Positions 1-8,251 of a stretch of DNA of 64,000 nt are shown here, piece after piece. A model generated the notes under the pieces. It did no database searches. It saw only the letters and a list, made by a program, of their open reading frames with translations, and had not been told where the DNA came from. Every line of letters begins with the position of its first letter. Position 1 is the first letter of the stretch. The position numbers and the translations under genes were made by a program. Origin of the DNA: Gemmatimonadota bacterium (GTDB taxonomy: Bacteria > JAAXHH01); assembly GCA_009837395.1 (NCBI GenBank), contig VXTP01000006.1, forward strand, positions 124,001-188,000. Reading direction: 5' to 3'.

Positions 1-1882
1 GGCGCTTGCGGCGACGTCGGTGTTCCGTGGCGCATTCCTGGTCGTAGATCAGCACCTTCACGCCGGGTTTTCGCGACAGGCTCTCCTGGGCGGATTCGAG
101 CCGGTCCCGCGGTTCGAGCAGCAGGTGCTGGCCCGGTTTCAACGCGGCCCGGGCGCGTTTGAGCGATACCTGCTGCGGAAACTTGCTGACGACCGTCACA
201 TCCTGCACGCCCAGGCCGAGCAGAATCAGCGCGAAGTCGTCCAGCGTGGGCTGCCCGGTGATGTCCTGGCCGCCGGTCATGGCCACCACGTGGTTCCAGA
301 GTACTTTATAGGTGATGTTAGCGCCGTGGGAAATGGAGCTGAATATGGTGATCAGGCCGCTGTGGAGCACCGTGCCGTCGCCGATGTTCTGGAACAGGTG
401 CCGGTTCTCATTGAACGGAAACATGCCGTTGTAGATAGCGCCGCCCAGACCCATGGTGGGTATCCAACGCACGCCCCGGCCGTCCGCCTCGATGTAGGCA
501 TCCAGCGACGAGCAGCCGATTTCGCCGCCCGCGACTTCGCCCTCCGGCGCACGGGCCGATACGCTGTGGGGACATCCTGGACAGTAGTGGGCGGTGCGCC
601 GGGCGAAGGAACCCGGATCTCGCTCAGCGATGGCGCTTAACTCCTCCAAGCGGTCGTAAATGGGCGCCGACGGGAAGATCTCCTGCAGCATCGGTCCGAG
701 TCGCAGGGTGAGCAGGTCTGGATTCAGCTCTCCATAGGCTGGAATGAGCGGGCGGTCATCCGGACCCCGCTTTCCGTAGACGTGTGCTACGCCGGTGCCC
801 AGGAGCGCGTGGGCTACCGCTTCTTCCACGAAGGGACCCTTTTCCTCCACGACCACCACGGTCTTCAGGCGCGCTGCGAACTCCCGGATCGTCCGTGGAT
901 TGACCGGATAGATCACGCCCAGCTTCAGGATCGGCACCCGGTCCTCCAGGTTCAGCAATCGAAGCGCCTGGACGATGTCGGCGTAGCTTTTTCCCGTGGC
1001 CACGATACCGAGGGAACCGTCCGATTTCGGGTTCTTGACCGTGTCGATTCCGTTCACCCGGGCGTACTCGGCGGCGATCCCCAGGCGCACCGTGGTCAGT
1101 TCTTCTTCGAAGGGGATGGACTGGGTGGAGATGACCACCCGGTGAAAGCGTTTTTCGTAGGGCCGTCCAGGCGGCAGCGTCACGCTGGGTAGTTCGAGGT
1201 TTACGTCTACCGTTTCGGCGCCGTCGCAGATGGGCGTGACGAGTTTCATCCCGCAGAGGACCCCGGCGTACCTGCTGAGCGCGAGCGCGTGGTGCCCATA
1301 GGTGATGACCTCGGAAACCGTCGAAGGGTAGAAGACGGGAATGCGCGCGTCGCGAAGGGCCTGCTCGCTGCTGGCGGGGTATCCGGAACTCTTCGCCATG
1401 TGGTCGTCCCCGCAGAACAGGACGCCGCCGCTGTCCTTTCCCGTTCCCGCGATGTTGGCGAGGCTGAATTCGTCCAGGGCCCATTTCACGCCGTGGGCCT
1501 TTCCGTACCAGAATCCGTCCACGTTTCCTTCGTACTGACTGCCGTGCACCGCCGCCGCCGCCGTCTTCTCGTTGACTGCCGCCTGGTGAACGAAAGGCGC
1601 CGCTTCACTGAGCAGGGCGGCCTGATGCCGGAGTTCGAGGTCGAGGCCGCCGAGGGGCGAGCCTTCGTAACCGGCCATGAAGCTGCGTCGCACCGTGCCG
1701 CCGGAAAGGGCGTCACGCCGCTGCTTGTCCAGCAGGAAGCGGACGATGGCATGTATTCCAGTAAGAAAGACCGGACCGCTGTCTTTGAGGTATCGGTCCT
1801 GCAGCGAGGGCGCTGGAATGGCGTCGGTGGTCAAGGCCGGACCTGCCTGGTCGCGAGGCGTTTGAAATCGGGTGTCTTGCAC
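1..1882 (-). CDS. Indolepyruvate:ferredoxin oxidoreductase, N-terminal part (cut by window edge)
   Basis: This is the first ~627 residues of a large fused 2-oxoacid:ferredoxin oxidoreductase; the rest lies beyond position 1. In the family the enzyme decarboxylates aryl-pyruvates to aryl-acetyl-CoA using thiamine pyrophosphate and reduces ferredoxin. Visible marks are the early FLTGIHAIVR segment, then GYEGSPLGGLD, the VNEKTAAAAVHGSQ stretch, and the Cys motif CPGCPHS before the TPP-binding part (GCSSLDAY, then MGLGGAIYNGMFPF, then QNIGDGT). No ATG lies in a suitable place: an in-frame TGA falls just upstream, so GTG at 1882 or TTG about 50 bases further in is the likely start. It is divergent from the amidase gene. 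Family assignment is secure; the exact start and the substrate are not. Confidence 0.85.
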   Translation of the reverse strand, partial: MQDTRFQTPRDQAGPALTTDAIPAPSLQDRYLKDSGPVFLTGIHAIVRFLLDKQRRDALSGGTVRRSFMAGYEGSPLGGLDLELRHQAALLSEAAPFVHQAAVNEKTAAAAVHGSQYEGNVDGFWYGKAHGVKWALDEFSLANIAGTGKDSGGVLFCGDDHMAKSSGYPASSEQALRDARIPVFYPSTVSEVITYGHHALALSRYAGVLCGMKLVTPICDGAETVDVNLELPSVTLPPGRPYEKRFHRVVISTQSIPFEEELTTVRLGIAAEYARVNGIDTVKNPKSDGSLGIVATGKSYADIVQALRLLNLEDRVPILKLGVIYPVNPRTIREFAARLKTVVVVEEKGPFVEEAVAHALLGTGVAHVYGKRGPDDRPLIPAYGELNPDLLTLRLGPMLQEIFPSAPIYDRLEELSAIAERDPGSFARRTAHYCPGCPHSVSARAPEGEVAGGEIGCSSLDAYIEADGRGVRWIPTMGLGGAIYNGMFPFNENRHLFQNIGDGTVLHSGLITIFSSISHGANITYKVLWNHVVAMTGGQDITGQPTLDDFALILLGLGVQDVTVVSKFPQQVSLKRARAALKPGQHLLLEPRDRLESAQESLSRKPGVKVLIYDQECATEHRRRRKR

Positions 1883-2077
1883 TTCAGGATCATGGCTTCA
1901 GTATACTCGGTGGGGTGGTTCGTGTCAACCGACGCGGGGGGGCGCCACGCCCGTGACGCCGGTGGCCGCCGCGCCCGCGGAACGTGGTGAAACGGATTGC
2001 CTTGCGGCGGGCGTTTCTATAAGTTTCAGGGAACGATCGAGGGACAAAAAGCACCTCCGGAAGGACACGTGCCTGAT

Positions 2078-2671
2078 ATGTCGAATGCCGCTGCGGATTT
2101 ACCGTTCATCCCGGCCCTCTATGCATCTAGCCGTGAACACGCGCCGATCGATATGCTGGTGCTTCACTATACGGACGGTCCCTCGCTGGAAGACTGCGTC
2201 GAGATCTTTCAGGACCCGGAGCGGCGCGTCAGCTGCCATTACATCGTGGGAATCGACGGCGCCGTGCTGCAGATGGTCCGCGACGAAGACTGCGCCTGGC
2301 ACTGCGGGACCAGCACGTGGCGGGGGCGGGATGGCTGCAACCGTTGGTCGCTGGGTATCGAGATCGTGAACTGGGGAAGGCTGGAGAAGAAAGACGGGAG
2401 TTTCTACTGCTGGCCGGAGGACTACGGAACGCCGTACACCGGACCATCGCCCGTTTCGGCCGGGGGCGACTGGTGGGCGCCCTATCCGGCTGGCCAGGTC
2501 GGGCAAGTCGAGTCGCTGTCCGGTCGGCTCGTCGAACGCTACAGGATCCCCCTGGACAACATCGTGCGTCACAGCGACATCGCGCCGGATCGCAAGATCG
2601 ACCCCGGACCCGCGTTCCCCTGGGACCGGTTCAAGGCGACGATGACGCAAGTGATCGCCGGCCGATGGTAG
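2078..2671 (+). CDS. N-acetylmuramoyl-L-alanine amidase, AmpD/amidase_2 type
   Basis: A ~197-residue zinc amidase predicted to cut the bond between muramic acid and L-alanine in peptidoglycan fragments. The N-terminal VLHYTDG segment supplies the first zinc His. CHYIVGIDGAVLQMV and WHCGTSTWRG follow, then SLGIEIVNWG, and VRHSDIAPDRKIDPGPAFPW carries the second zinc His and the conserved D-x-G-P end typical of AmpD. No signal peptide is seen, so it may act on recycled cytoplasmic muropeptides. An in-frame GTG at 2069 sits three bases after AAGGA and could be the true start; the ATG at 2078 is twelve bases after it. It is followed by selA after 76 bases, with no obvious functional link. Confidence 0.85.
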   Translation: MSNAAADLPFIPALYASSREHAPIDMLVLHYTDGPSLEDCVEIFQDPERRVSCHYIVGIDGAVLQMVRDEDCAWHCGTSTWRGRDGCNRWSLGIEIVNWGRLEKKDGSFYCWPEDYGTPYTGPSPVSAGGDWWAPYPAGQVGQVESLSGRLVERYRIPLDNIVRHSDIAPDRKIDPGPAFPWDRFKATMTQVIAGRW

Positions 2672-2747
2672 CCAGGGATGTTAACCCCCGAAACCCGGCT
2701 TCCACCGGCGGCATGGACCATGACCGAGCGGACTACCCTCATATCTT

Positions 2748-4043
2748 ATGCCAGACCAGGTTAATCCAACAGCATCAGGCCCTCCGGCCGGCTCGTTGAC
2801 ACCCGCCGTAAACGGTACGGGCGTGATCCTCCACACCGGGCTGGGGCGGGCCGTGCTGTCCGAGGCGGCGCGGCGGGCCGTGGCCGACGTGATCGAGGGA
2901 TACTGCACGCTGGAGATCGATGCCGGGACGGGCAAGCGGGGTTCGCGCCACGACCTGGTTTCCGGTCTGCTGTGCGCCTTGACCGGAGCGGAATCGGCCA
3001 TCGTGGTGAACAACAACGCCGCCGCGGTCATGCTGATCCTGCACGCCCTGGCGCGGGACCGCGAAGTCATCATCTCCCGGGGACAACTGGTGGAAATCGG
3101 AGGGTCCTTCCGCATGCCGGACGTCATGGCCGCGGGCGGGGCCCGACTCGTCGGGGTGGGAGCGACCAATCACACCGAACAGGACGACTACCGCGCGGCC
3201 ATCACGGATCGGACGGCTCTCATCATGGCCGTCCACCGGAGCAACTTCGACCTCGCCGGCATGGACGTCTCGGTCTCCCTCGACGAACTGGCGACGCTGG
3301 GCCGCGAGCGGGACATTCCGGTCGTGTACGACCAGGGAAGCGGCGCCCTGATCGACCTGGCTGCGTACGGTCGGCACGGCCTGGACAGCGGATACACGGT
3401 GCGGGAAGCGCTCGACCGGGGCGTCGACGTGGTCTGCTTCAGCGGCGACAAGCTGCTGGGCGGTCCGCAGGCCGGGATCATCGCGGGCCGGCGGGACCTC
3501 CTCGACCGGATGAAGAAAGATCCGCTGATGCGGGCCTTTCGCGCGGACAAGATGGTCTACGCCGCCCTGCAGGCCACCCTGGAGTTGTTTACCGATCCGG
3601 ACAGGCTTGCCGATAGCCATGCGGTTACGGGTATGATCGCCGCATCGGCCGGGGAACTCGAATCCAGGGCGCATCGACTCGCTGAAAGTATCGCGAGCCG
3701 TTTCGCGCACCGCGTCGGCGTGACCGTGGAGGAATCCTCCGCGGAGATCGGCGGTGGCGCCCTGCCGGTCCAGCAACTTCCGTCCCGCGTCGTGGCGCTT
3801 CGGCCCGAAGGATGGACGAACAGGCAACTCGCCGCCGCGTTCAGACGGCAGTCGCCGCCGGTATTCGGCCGGTTGTCGGGAGACCGTTTTCTGCTCGACC
3901 TGCGTACGCTCGAGGAACGGGCGTTCCCGGTGGTCGAAGCCGCGGCCGGCGTAATCGCCCATCTGATGGATGAGATGGATGAAGACGCGTCGCCGAACGC
4001 GAACGCGGCACGAAGCGAAGACGCGTCACGGAGCGAGGATTGA
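2748..4043 (+). CDS. selA: L-seryl-tRNA(Sec) selenium transferase, short form
   Basis: A PLP enzyme that converts Ser-tRNA(Sec) to Sec-tRNA(Sec) using selenophosphate. The catalytic core is complete: NGTGVILHTGLGRA at 22-35, the VNNNAAAVML stretch near 87-96, VYDQGSGALIDL near 193, and FSGDKLLGGPQAG at 231-243 with the PLP lysine at 235. The equivalent lysine in E. coli SelA is residue 295, so about 60 N-terminal residues are missing. That is the domain known to dock the tRNA(Sec) D-arm. An in-frame TGA 27 bases upstream shows it is not simply a start-site choice. The last 15 residues are low-complexity (NANAARSEDASRSED). selB and tRNA-Sec lie 20 kb away in this window. A SelA-like enzyme of other function cannot be excluded. 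Confidence 0.88.
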   Translation: MPDQVNPTASGPPAGSLTPAVNGTGVILHTGLGRAVLSEAARRAVADVIEGYCTLEIDAGTGKRGSRHDLVSGLLCALTGAESAIVVNNNAAAVMLILHALARDREVIISRGQLVEIGGSFRMPDVMAAGGARLVGVGATNHTEQDDYRAAITDRTALIMAVHRSNFDLAGMDVSVSLDELATLGRERDIPVVYDQGSGALIDLAAYGRHGLDSGYTVREALDRGVDVVCFSGDKLLGGPQAGIIAGRRDLLDRMKKDPLMRAFRADKMVYAALQATLELFTDPDRLADSHAVTGMIAASAGELESRAHRLAESIASRFAHRVGVTVEESSAEIGGGALPVQQLPSRVVALRPEGWTNRQLAAAFRRQSPPVFGRLSGDRFLLDLRTLEERAFPVVEAAAGVIAHLMDEMDEDASPNANAARSEDASRSED

Positions 4044-4050
4044 AGCGACG

Positions 4051-4830
4051 ATGAGCGAACGGTTGAAAGGCAAAGTCGTGGTCGTCACCGGCGGTGGTAC
4101 CGGCATCGGTCTCGGTATCGCAAGATGCTGTCTCGAAGCGGGCGCCGCCGTGATGATCGCCCAGCGCCGGATCGAGATCGCCGAGTGCGAGGCCGCCCGG
4201 TTCCGGGACGAGGGCTTCGCCGTTCAGGCGCAACGGTGCGACGTGCGCCGAAGAGAGGACGTCACCGCCCTGCTGGACCAGGCGGAATCTTTGCTCGGAC
4301 CCGTGGACGTGATGGTCAACAACGCCGCGCTGACGGGAAAGTCCCTTGAACTTCGGCCCTTCATGGAGGAGACGGACGAACACTGGCGCAGCGTCCTCGA
4401 CATCAACCTGACCGGCGCGTTCATCGGGACGCAGGAGGCGGCCCGACGGATGATCGAAAGCGGTACAAGCGGTTCGATCATCAACGTCTCGTCCGTTGCC
4501 CAGTTCGCCGCGCAGGAAGGCGCATCCGCCTACTGCGCCAGCAAGGCGGGAATGGACGGCCTCACCAAGTCCACGGCCATCGAACTGGCGGCGCACGGCA
4601 TACGCGTGAACAGCATCGCGCCCGGAGATATACACACGAAGCAGAGCGACCAGCCGAGAGAGGACGCGGTGGATCGGGGTGCTTCGGGAAGGTTTTTCCG
4701 GGACACGCCCCTGGATCGCCGGGGAACGCCGGAGGAAATCGGCCGCGTGGCCGTGTTCCTGGCCAGCGACGAGGCAAGTTTCGTTACCGGGGCTACGTGG
4801 CTGGTGGACGGGGGATTCCTGAGCTACTAA
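4051..4830 (+). CDS. Short-chain dehydrogenase/reductase (SDR), 3-oxoacyl-reductase-like
   Basis: A 259-residue classical SDR. The NAD(P)-binding motif TGGGTGIGLG lies at residues 13-22, the NNAA motif follows in the middle, and the catalytic set is visible as INVSSVAQ (Ser) and SAYCASKAG (Tyr-x3-Lys). The C-terminal TGATWLVDGGFLSY is typical of FabG-like SDRs. Start chosen at ATG 4051, just after selA stops, where the Rossmann fold begins; upstream sequence in frame is the selA tail. Substrate cannot be read from the sequence. It converges on the creatininase-family gene with only six bases between stops. Confidence 0.85.
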   Translation: MSERLKGKVVVVTGGGTGIGLGIARCCLEAGAAVMIAQRRIEIAECEAARFRDEGFAVQAQRCDVRRREDVTALLDQAESLLGPVDVMVNNAALTGKSLELRPFMEETDEHWRSVLDINLTGAFIGTQEAARRMIESGTSGSIINVSSVAQFAAQEGASAYCASKAGMDGLTKSTAIELAAHGIRVNSIAPGDIHTKQSDQPREDAVDRGASGRFFRDTPLDRRGTPEEIGRVAVFLASDEASFVTGATWLVDGGFLSY

Positions 4831-4836
4831 AGGGAT

Positions 4837-5652
4837 TCACCACCGGATCCCGCGCTGTACCGGCCCGGTGTGCTGATCGCTGCGCTGCTCGATCGGCCAC
4901 TCCTTGATATCGTCGACCAGCTCGATCAGGCCTTCCACGGACGCATCGAAGATGATCTTGCCCTTCTCGGCCGTCGCCGGCGTCGGGTCACCGTGGACCC
5001 CCAGGCCTGTCCACCTCCCCCAGAAATCGTTGAAACGCACCGTCCCCGTGCTGTCGGAGGAGAAGTACTTACCCACCCGGTCCATGTCCGGAGCGGCCTT
5101 GTCCATCTTCACGCGATCGCCGGCCAGGTGCAGGTACAGGGACGTCTCCAGTTCGTCGGCGTGGGCCAACACCTCCGATTCCCTGACTTCGTTGAAGGCA
5201 TCGATCAGGAAGGTGAAGTAGTTGGCGGCGAAACACAGCGACTCCGTGGCAAGCACCGTCTTCCGGGCGATCAGGTCGATCATCGGTGCGTTGGAGCCAT
5301 GGCCGTTTACGATCAGGATCTTCTCGAAGCCGTGGTAGGCTACGCTCTTGGTGATGTTCACGCAGAAGGCGATGAAAACCTCGGGCTCGATGTGGATCGT
5401 GCCCGGGAAGTCGATGTGGTGCAGGTTCAGCCCGTAGGAGACCGTGGGCAGGACGAGGACGCGGTCGGGGATGCGCCGACCCAGTTCGTGGCAGACCGAT
5501 TCGACGAGAAAGGCGTCCGTGTCCAGTGGCAGGTGCTTGCCGTGCTGCTCGGTGGAACCCGTGGGCAGGACCACCACCTTCTGCATGGCGATCGCCTCGT
5601 TCATGTCTTCCCAGGTCAGCCGGTTGTAACGATACTCGTCCCGCACGTTCAT
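4837..5652 (-). CDS. Creatininase family amidohydrolase
   Basis: A 271-residue member of the creatininase / mycofactocin MftE family, metal-dependent enzymes that hydrolyse amide bonds in small molecules. LPTGSTEQHGKHLPLDTDAF (residues 29-48) carries the Glu, His and Asp metal ligands and IVNGHGSNAP the later His motif; HADELETSLYLHL contains the conserved Glu. The ATG at 5652 follows AGGAGA at good spacing. It is the last gene of a six-gene minus-strand run with PhyH oxygenases and an enolase-superfamily enzyme, so it probably hydrolyses a lactam or amide formed in that pathway. The substrate is unknown. Confidence 0.85.
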   Translation of the reverse strand: MNVRDEYRYNRLTWEDMNEAIAMQKVVVLPTGSTEQHGKHLPLDTDAFLVESVCHELGRRIPDRVLVLPTVSYGLNLHHIDFPGTIHIEPEVFIAFCVNITKSVAYHGFEKILIVNGHGSNAPMIDLIARKTVLATESLCFAANYFTFLIDAFNEVRESEVLAHADELETSLYLHLAGDRVKMDKAAPDMDRVGKYFSSDSTGTVRFNDFWGRWTGLGVHGDPTPATAEKGKIIFDASVEGLIELVDDIKEWPIEQRSDQHTGPVQRGIRW

Positions 5653-5687
5653 CTTACGTCTCCTGTTCTTCGGTGCTTCAATTCTAC

Positions 5688-6419
5688 TCACTCGTCCGGG
5701 ATCTCCACGGGCGTCCGCCTGCCCACACTCGGCGGGCGGAGCAGGTCGCGCTGAATATCGGTGGCGGCCAGGGCGCGTACATCGTCCAGCCCGTCGGCGG
5801 AAACCCAGGCGGAATATCCGGGTGAAAACTTGTACAGCAGCGCGCGCCGCCGCTGGTCGGAAGTCCACGTGGTGGTGCCGTGGACCAGCGCTTCCGTGAA
5901 GATGAGCATGTCTCCCGCCATAAAGGAGGGGTTCGCAACCAGGTGGGAATCGACGGGCGGCCGGTACCGGAAGTTCGACTTGTGGCTGCCCGGCACGCAG
6001 ATGAGCCCGCCGTCGCCCGGGTTGATGTCCTCGAGGGCGTACATGACCACGATCAGTCCGTTATACATCTTGCCGTCGAACCACTGGTACTGGTGTTCGC
6101 CGTGATCGTGTCTCGGTCCGCCGTGCAGGTTGGGTTTTACGTGTCCCCGCTCCACAGTCAGCCGGTCCATTTGAATTCCGTAAGCGTGGTCCAGCCGCAT
6201 CCATTCCCCGATCATCGTGCGGATGATACGCAGCGTTCCGGGATGGGCCATGAGTTCCATGAACACCGGGTCGAGCGTGATAAACTGGAACTGGTGTGTC
6301 TCATCGGGGATGTGTTCGTCCAGGATCCCGTTCATATGGCCGACCTGGTCACGGGTCAGCATGTCCTTGTAGACGATGTATCCGTTGAGGTCGAATTCGA
6401 AGATTTCGGCTTCAGTCAT
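5688..6419 (-). CDS. PhyH-family 2-oxoglutarate/iron enzyme with H-G-G motif (paralogue A)
   Basis: A 243-residue PhyH-family protein. The double-stranded beta-helix core is clear: NLHGG at 97-101, PGDGGLICVPGSHKSNF in the middle, the second iron His in ALVHGT (H180) and the 2-oxoglutarate-binding Arg in the RRRALLYK block. The first iron motif reads H99-G-G101, where most family members have H-x-D. Start at ATG 6419 is supported by AGGAGA just upstream. It is about two-thirds identical, by eye, to the next gene upstream in the operon and clearly arose by tandem duplication. Substrate unknown; it could be a hydroxylase with an unusual iron site, a halogenase-like enzyme, or a non-catalytic relative. 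Confidence 0.88.
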   Translation of the reverse strand: MTEAEIFEFDLNGYIVYKDMLTRDQVGHMNGILDEHIPDETHQFQFITLDPVFMELMAHPGTLRIIRTMIGEWMRLDHAYGIQMDRLTVERGHVKPNLHGGPRHDHGEHQYQWFDGKMYNGLIVVMYALEDINPGDGGLICVPGSHKSNFRYRPPVDSHLVANPSFMAGDMLIFTEALVHGTTTWTSDQRRRALLYKFSPGYSAWVSADGLDDVRALAATDIQRDLLRPPSVGRRTPVEIPDE

Positions 6420-6427
6420 GGGTCTCC

Positions 6428-7159
6428 TCACACTTCCGGTATTTCCACCGGAGTCCGGCCCTCGATACTGGGCGCCCTGAGCAGGTCGCGCTGCAGGTCA
6501 TTGGCGGCGAGCGCCTGCAGCTTTTCCCAGTTCTCGGGTATGGCCCACGTGGAATGTCCGGGCGAGTATTTGTAGAGCAGCGAGCGCCGCTTGTCAGACG
6601 AAGTCCACGTGTCGGTCCCGTGGACCAGCGCTTCCGTGAAGATCAGCATGTCGCCGGCCTTGAAGGTTGGATTAACGACGATGTGCGAGTCCACCGCCGG
6701 TTTGAAGTCCATGTTGGTCTTGTGGCTCCCCGGCACGCAGATGAAGCCGCCGTCGCCGGGGTTGACGTCTTTGAGCGCATACATGACGACAGTCAGCCCG
6801 TTGTACATCTTTCCGTTGAACCACTGGTAGTGGTGTTCGCCGTTGTCTTCCAGCGGTCCGCCGTGGAGGTTTGGCCTTACATCGCCCCGCTCTTCGGAGC
6901 GCGTATCCATCTGGAGCCCGTAAGCGTGGTCCAGGCGCATCCATCCACCGATCATTGTTTTAAGGATGTTCAGCGTCCGGGGCAGGGCCATGACTTCCAT
7001 GAACATGGGGTCGAGTTCAAGGAAACGGAAATTGTAGGATTCATCGGTGAGGTGCTGATCGAGCACCCCGTTCATATGGTCGACCTGGTCCGGGGTCAGT
7101 ACATTCCGGTACATGATGTAACCGTTGAGGTCGAATTCGAAGATCTCGGCTTCGGTCAT
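6428..7159 (-). CDS. PhyH-family 2-oxoglutarate/iron enzyme with H-G-G motif (paralogue B)
   Basis: A 243-residue PhyH-family protein, tandem paralogue of the downstream gene, with the same length and N-terminus (MTEAEIFEFDLNGYI). Core motifs are NLHGG at 97-101, the DVNPGDGGFICVPGSHK block, ALVHGT with the second iron His at 180, and the Arg pair at 191-192. As in its neighbour, the position expected to be Asp in H-x-D is Gly. ATG at 7159 follows GGAGG. It ends eight bases before the next gene starts, so the two are certainly co-transcribed. Most of the differences from paralogue A fall outside these motifs, which suggests selection on the active site. Confidence 0.88.
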   Translation of the reverse strand: MTEAEIFEFDLNGYIMYRNVLTPDQVDHMNGVLDQHLTDESYNFRFLELDPMFMEVMALPRTLNILKTMIGGWMRLDHAYGLQMDTRSEERGDVRPNLHGGPLEDNGEHHYQWFNGKMYNGLTVVMYALKDVNPGDGGFICVPGSHKTNMDFKPAVDSHIVVNPTFKAGDMLIFTEALVHGTDTWTSSDKRRSLLYKYSPGHSTWAIPENWEKLQALAANDLQRDLLRAPSIEGRTPVEIPEV

Positions 7160-7192
7160 GGTTGCCTCCAGAATCCTACTCCGACTTCATGC

Positions 7193-8224
7193 TTACTCCG
7201 GGACCCCTGGTCGGTCTCCCTCCGCCACAACCGGTGATCCCACGGCGCCGACGGGCAGCCTGTTCCTTCTTTTCCACCGCCTCCATTCCCTGTTCCGCTT
7301 CTTTTTCCACTGTGCTTCCCTCCATGCCTCCAGGGGCACGTCGCCGGGTTCGGGCCGCCAGAAGCGGGAGGCCGGATGGGCCGGGTCGCCGTCCTGGTAG
7401 ACTACGCCGTCCTCCGTGGTGTTGGAGCCCAGAAGCTGGCGCTGGACCGGCGTGCAGCGGGCAAGCAGTCCGGCGTCCTGGCGGTCGTAATCCCCGGGGC
7501 GCGCCCAGCGGTGGTTGTATCCGTAGTAGAGACACTTGCGCGTGTGAGCGGACAGGTTGGGCGTCAGGCAGTGCCAAAGGGCCGTGCGCCAGACCATGGC
7601 CGTCCCGGGACGGACGTTCACCTCGACGATGTCCTCCGGGTCGATGTGGTAGTCCGGATCATGAATCAGTCTGGGCGAACGGAGGTGGCTGCCGCGCACC
7701 ACGCAGATGGCACCGCTGTTGTGCTCGGTGAGATCGGTGAGGTAGTACCCGACCTTGACCTCCAGGAACGGGACGATGCCGTTCGTGACCGGGTAGCCGT
7801 AGTTGGGTGCGTCGGAGTGCCAGGGGAAGAATCCGCCCGCCGCCCCCAGCTCACCCTCCACGTGGTCTTTCATGGGCGGACGTACGTCCGCGTGAGAAGT
7901 GCGGATCTGGAGGTTGACGCCCATTACGTCCACGACCATCGGCAGGATCTTCGGATATTCGATCAACGCGAAGAGCTCGTCGTGGTGGGCCAGGGCGTTG
8001 CGGATCTGGTACGCGGCGTCCGGTGAGGTCCCATGCGCCCTGCGGTGCTTTTCGTAAAGCGCGTCGACGACGTCGAGCAACCGGTCGACATGGCCCGGCG
8101 AGAGGGCGTCCTCGATCAGGATGAAGCCGTCTTCGTCGAACCGTTGCCGCTGCGCTTCGGTGAGCGCCAGGTAGGGCTCGGGTTCGAACGGTTCAGGCGG
8201 TCCCTGGGCAACGGGGATAGTCAT
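7193..8224 (-). CDS. PhyH-family 2-oxoglutarate/iron dioxygenase (canonical H-x-D)
   Basis: A 343-residue PhyH-family dioxygenase that keeps the full iron triad: WHSD with H136 and D138, and LWHCLTPN with H218, followed by the Arg in the TRKCLYYGYNHRW block. It has an extended N-terminus and a basic C-terminal tail after the core (KKKRNREWRRWKRRNR). It differs strongly from the two small PhyH paralogues downstream and so is not a recent copy of them. It sits between the enolase-superfamily gene and the paralogue pair in one operon. Probable hydroxylase of a small acid or an amine; substrate unknown. Confidence 0.88.
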   Translation of the reverse strand: MTIPVAQGPPEPFEPEPYLALTEAQRQRFDEDGFILIEDALSPGHVDRLLDVVDALYEKHRRAHGTSPDAAYQIRNALAHHDELFALIEYPKILPMVVDVMGVNLQIRTSHADVRPPMKDHVEGELGAAGGFFPWHSDAPNYGYPVTNGIVPFLEVKVGYYLTDLTEHNSGAICVVRGSHLRSPRLIHDPDYHIDPEDIVEVNVRPGTAMVWRTALWHCLTPNLSAHTRKCLYYGYNHRWARPGDYDRQDAGLLARCTPVQRQLLGSNTTEDGVVYQDGDPAHPASRFWRPEPGDVPLEAWREAQWKKKRNREWRRWKRRNRLPVGAVGSPVVAEGDRPGVPE

Positions 8225-8251
8225 CGTTCACTCCTTCCGTCCCTCGGACGA

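Noticed and set aside
1883-1910. In-frame TGA upstream of the indolepyruvate oxidoreductase as a possible selenocysteine codon
   Set aside because: It lies before the conserved N-terminus, no Cys is expected there in the family and no SECIS-like hairpin is seen just after it. It simply bounds the reading frame.
2775-3962. 395-residue minus-strand frame opposite selA
   Set aside because: selA on the plus strand carries the full PLP-enzyme motif set; the opposite frame is a shadow.
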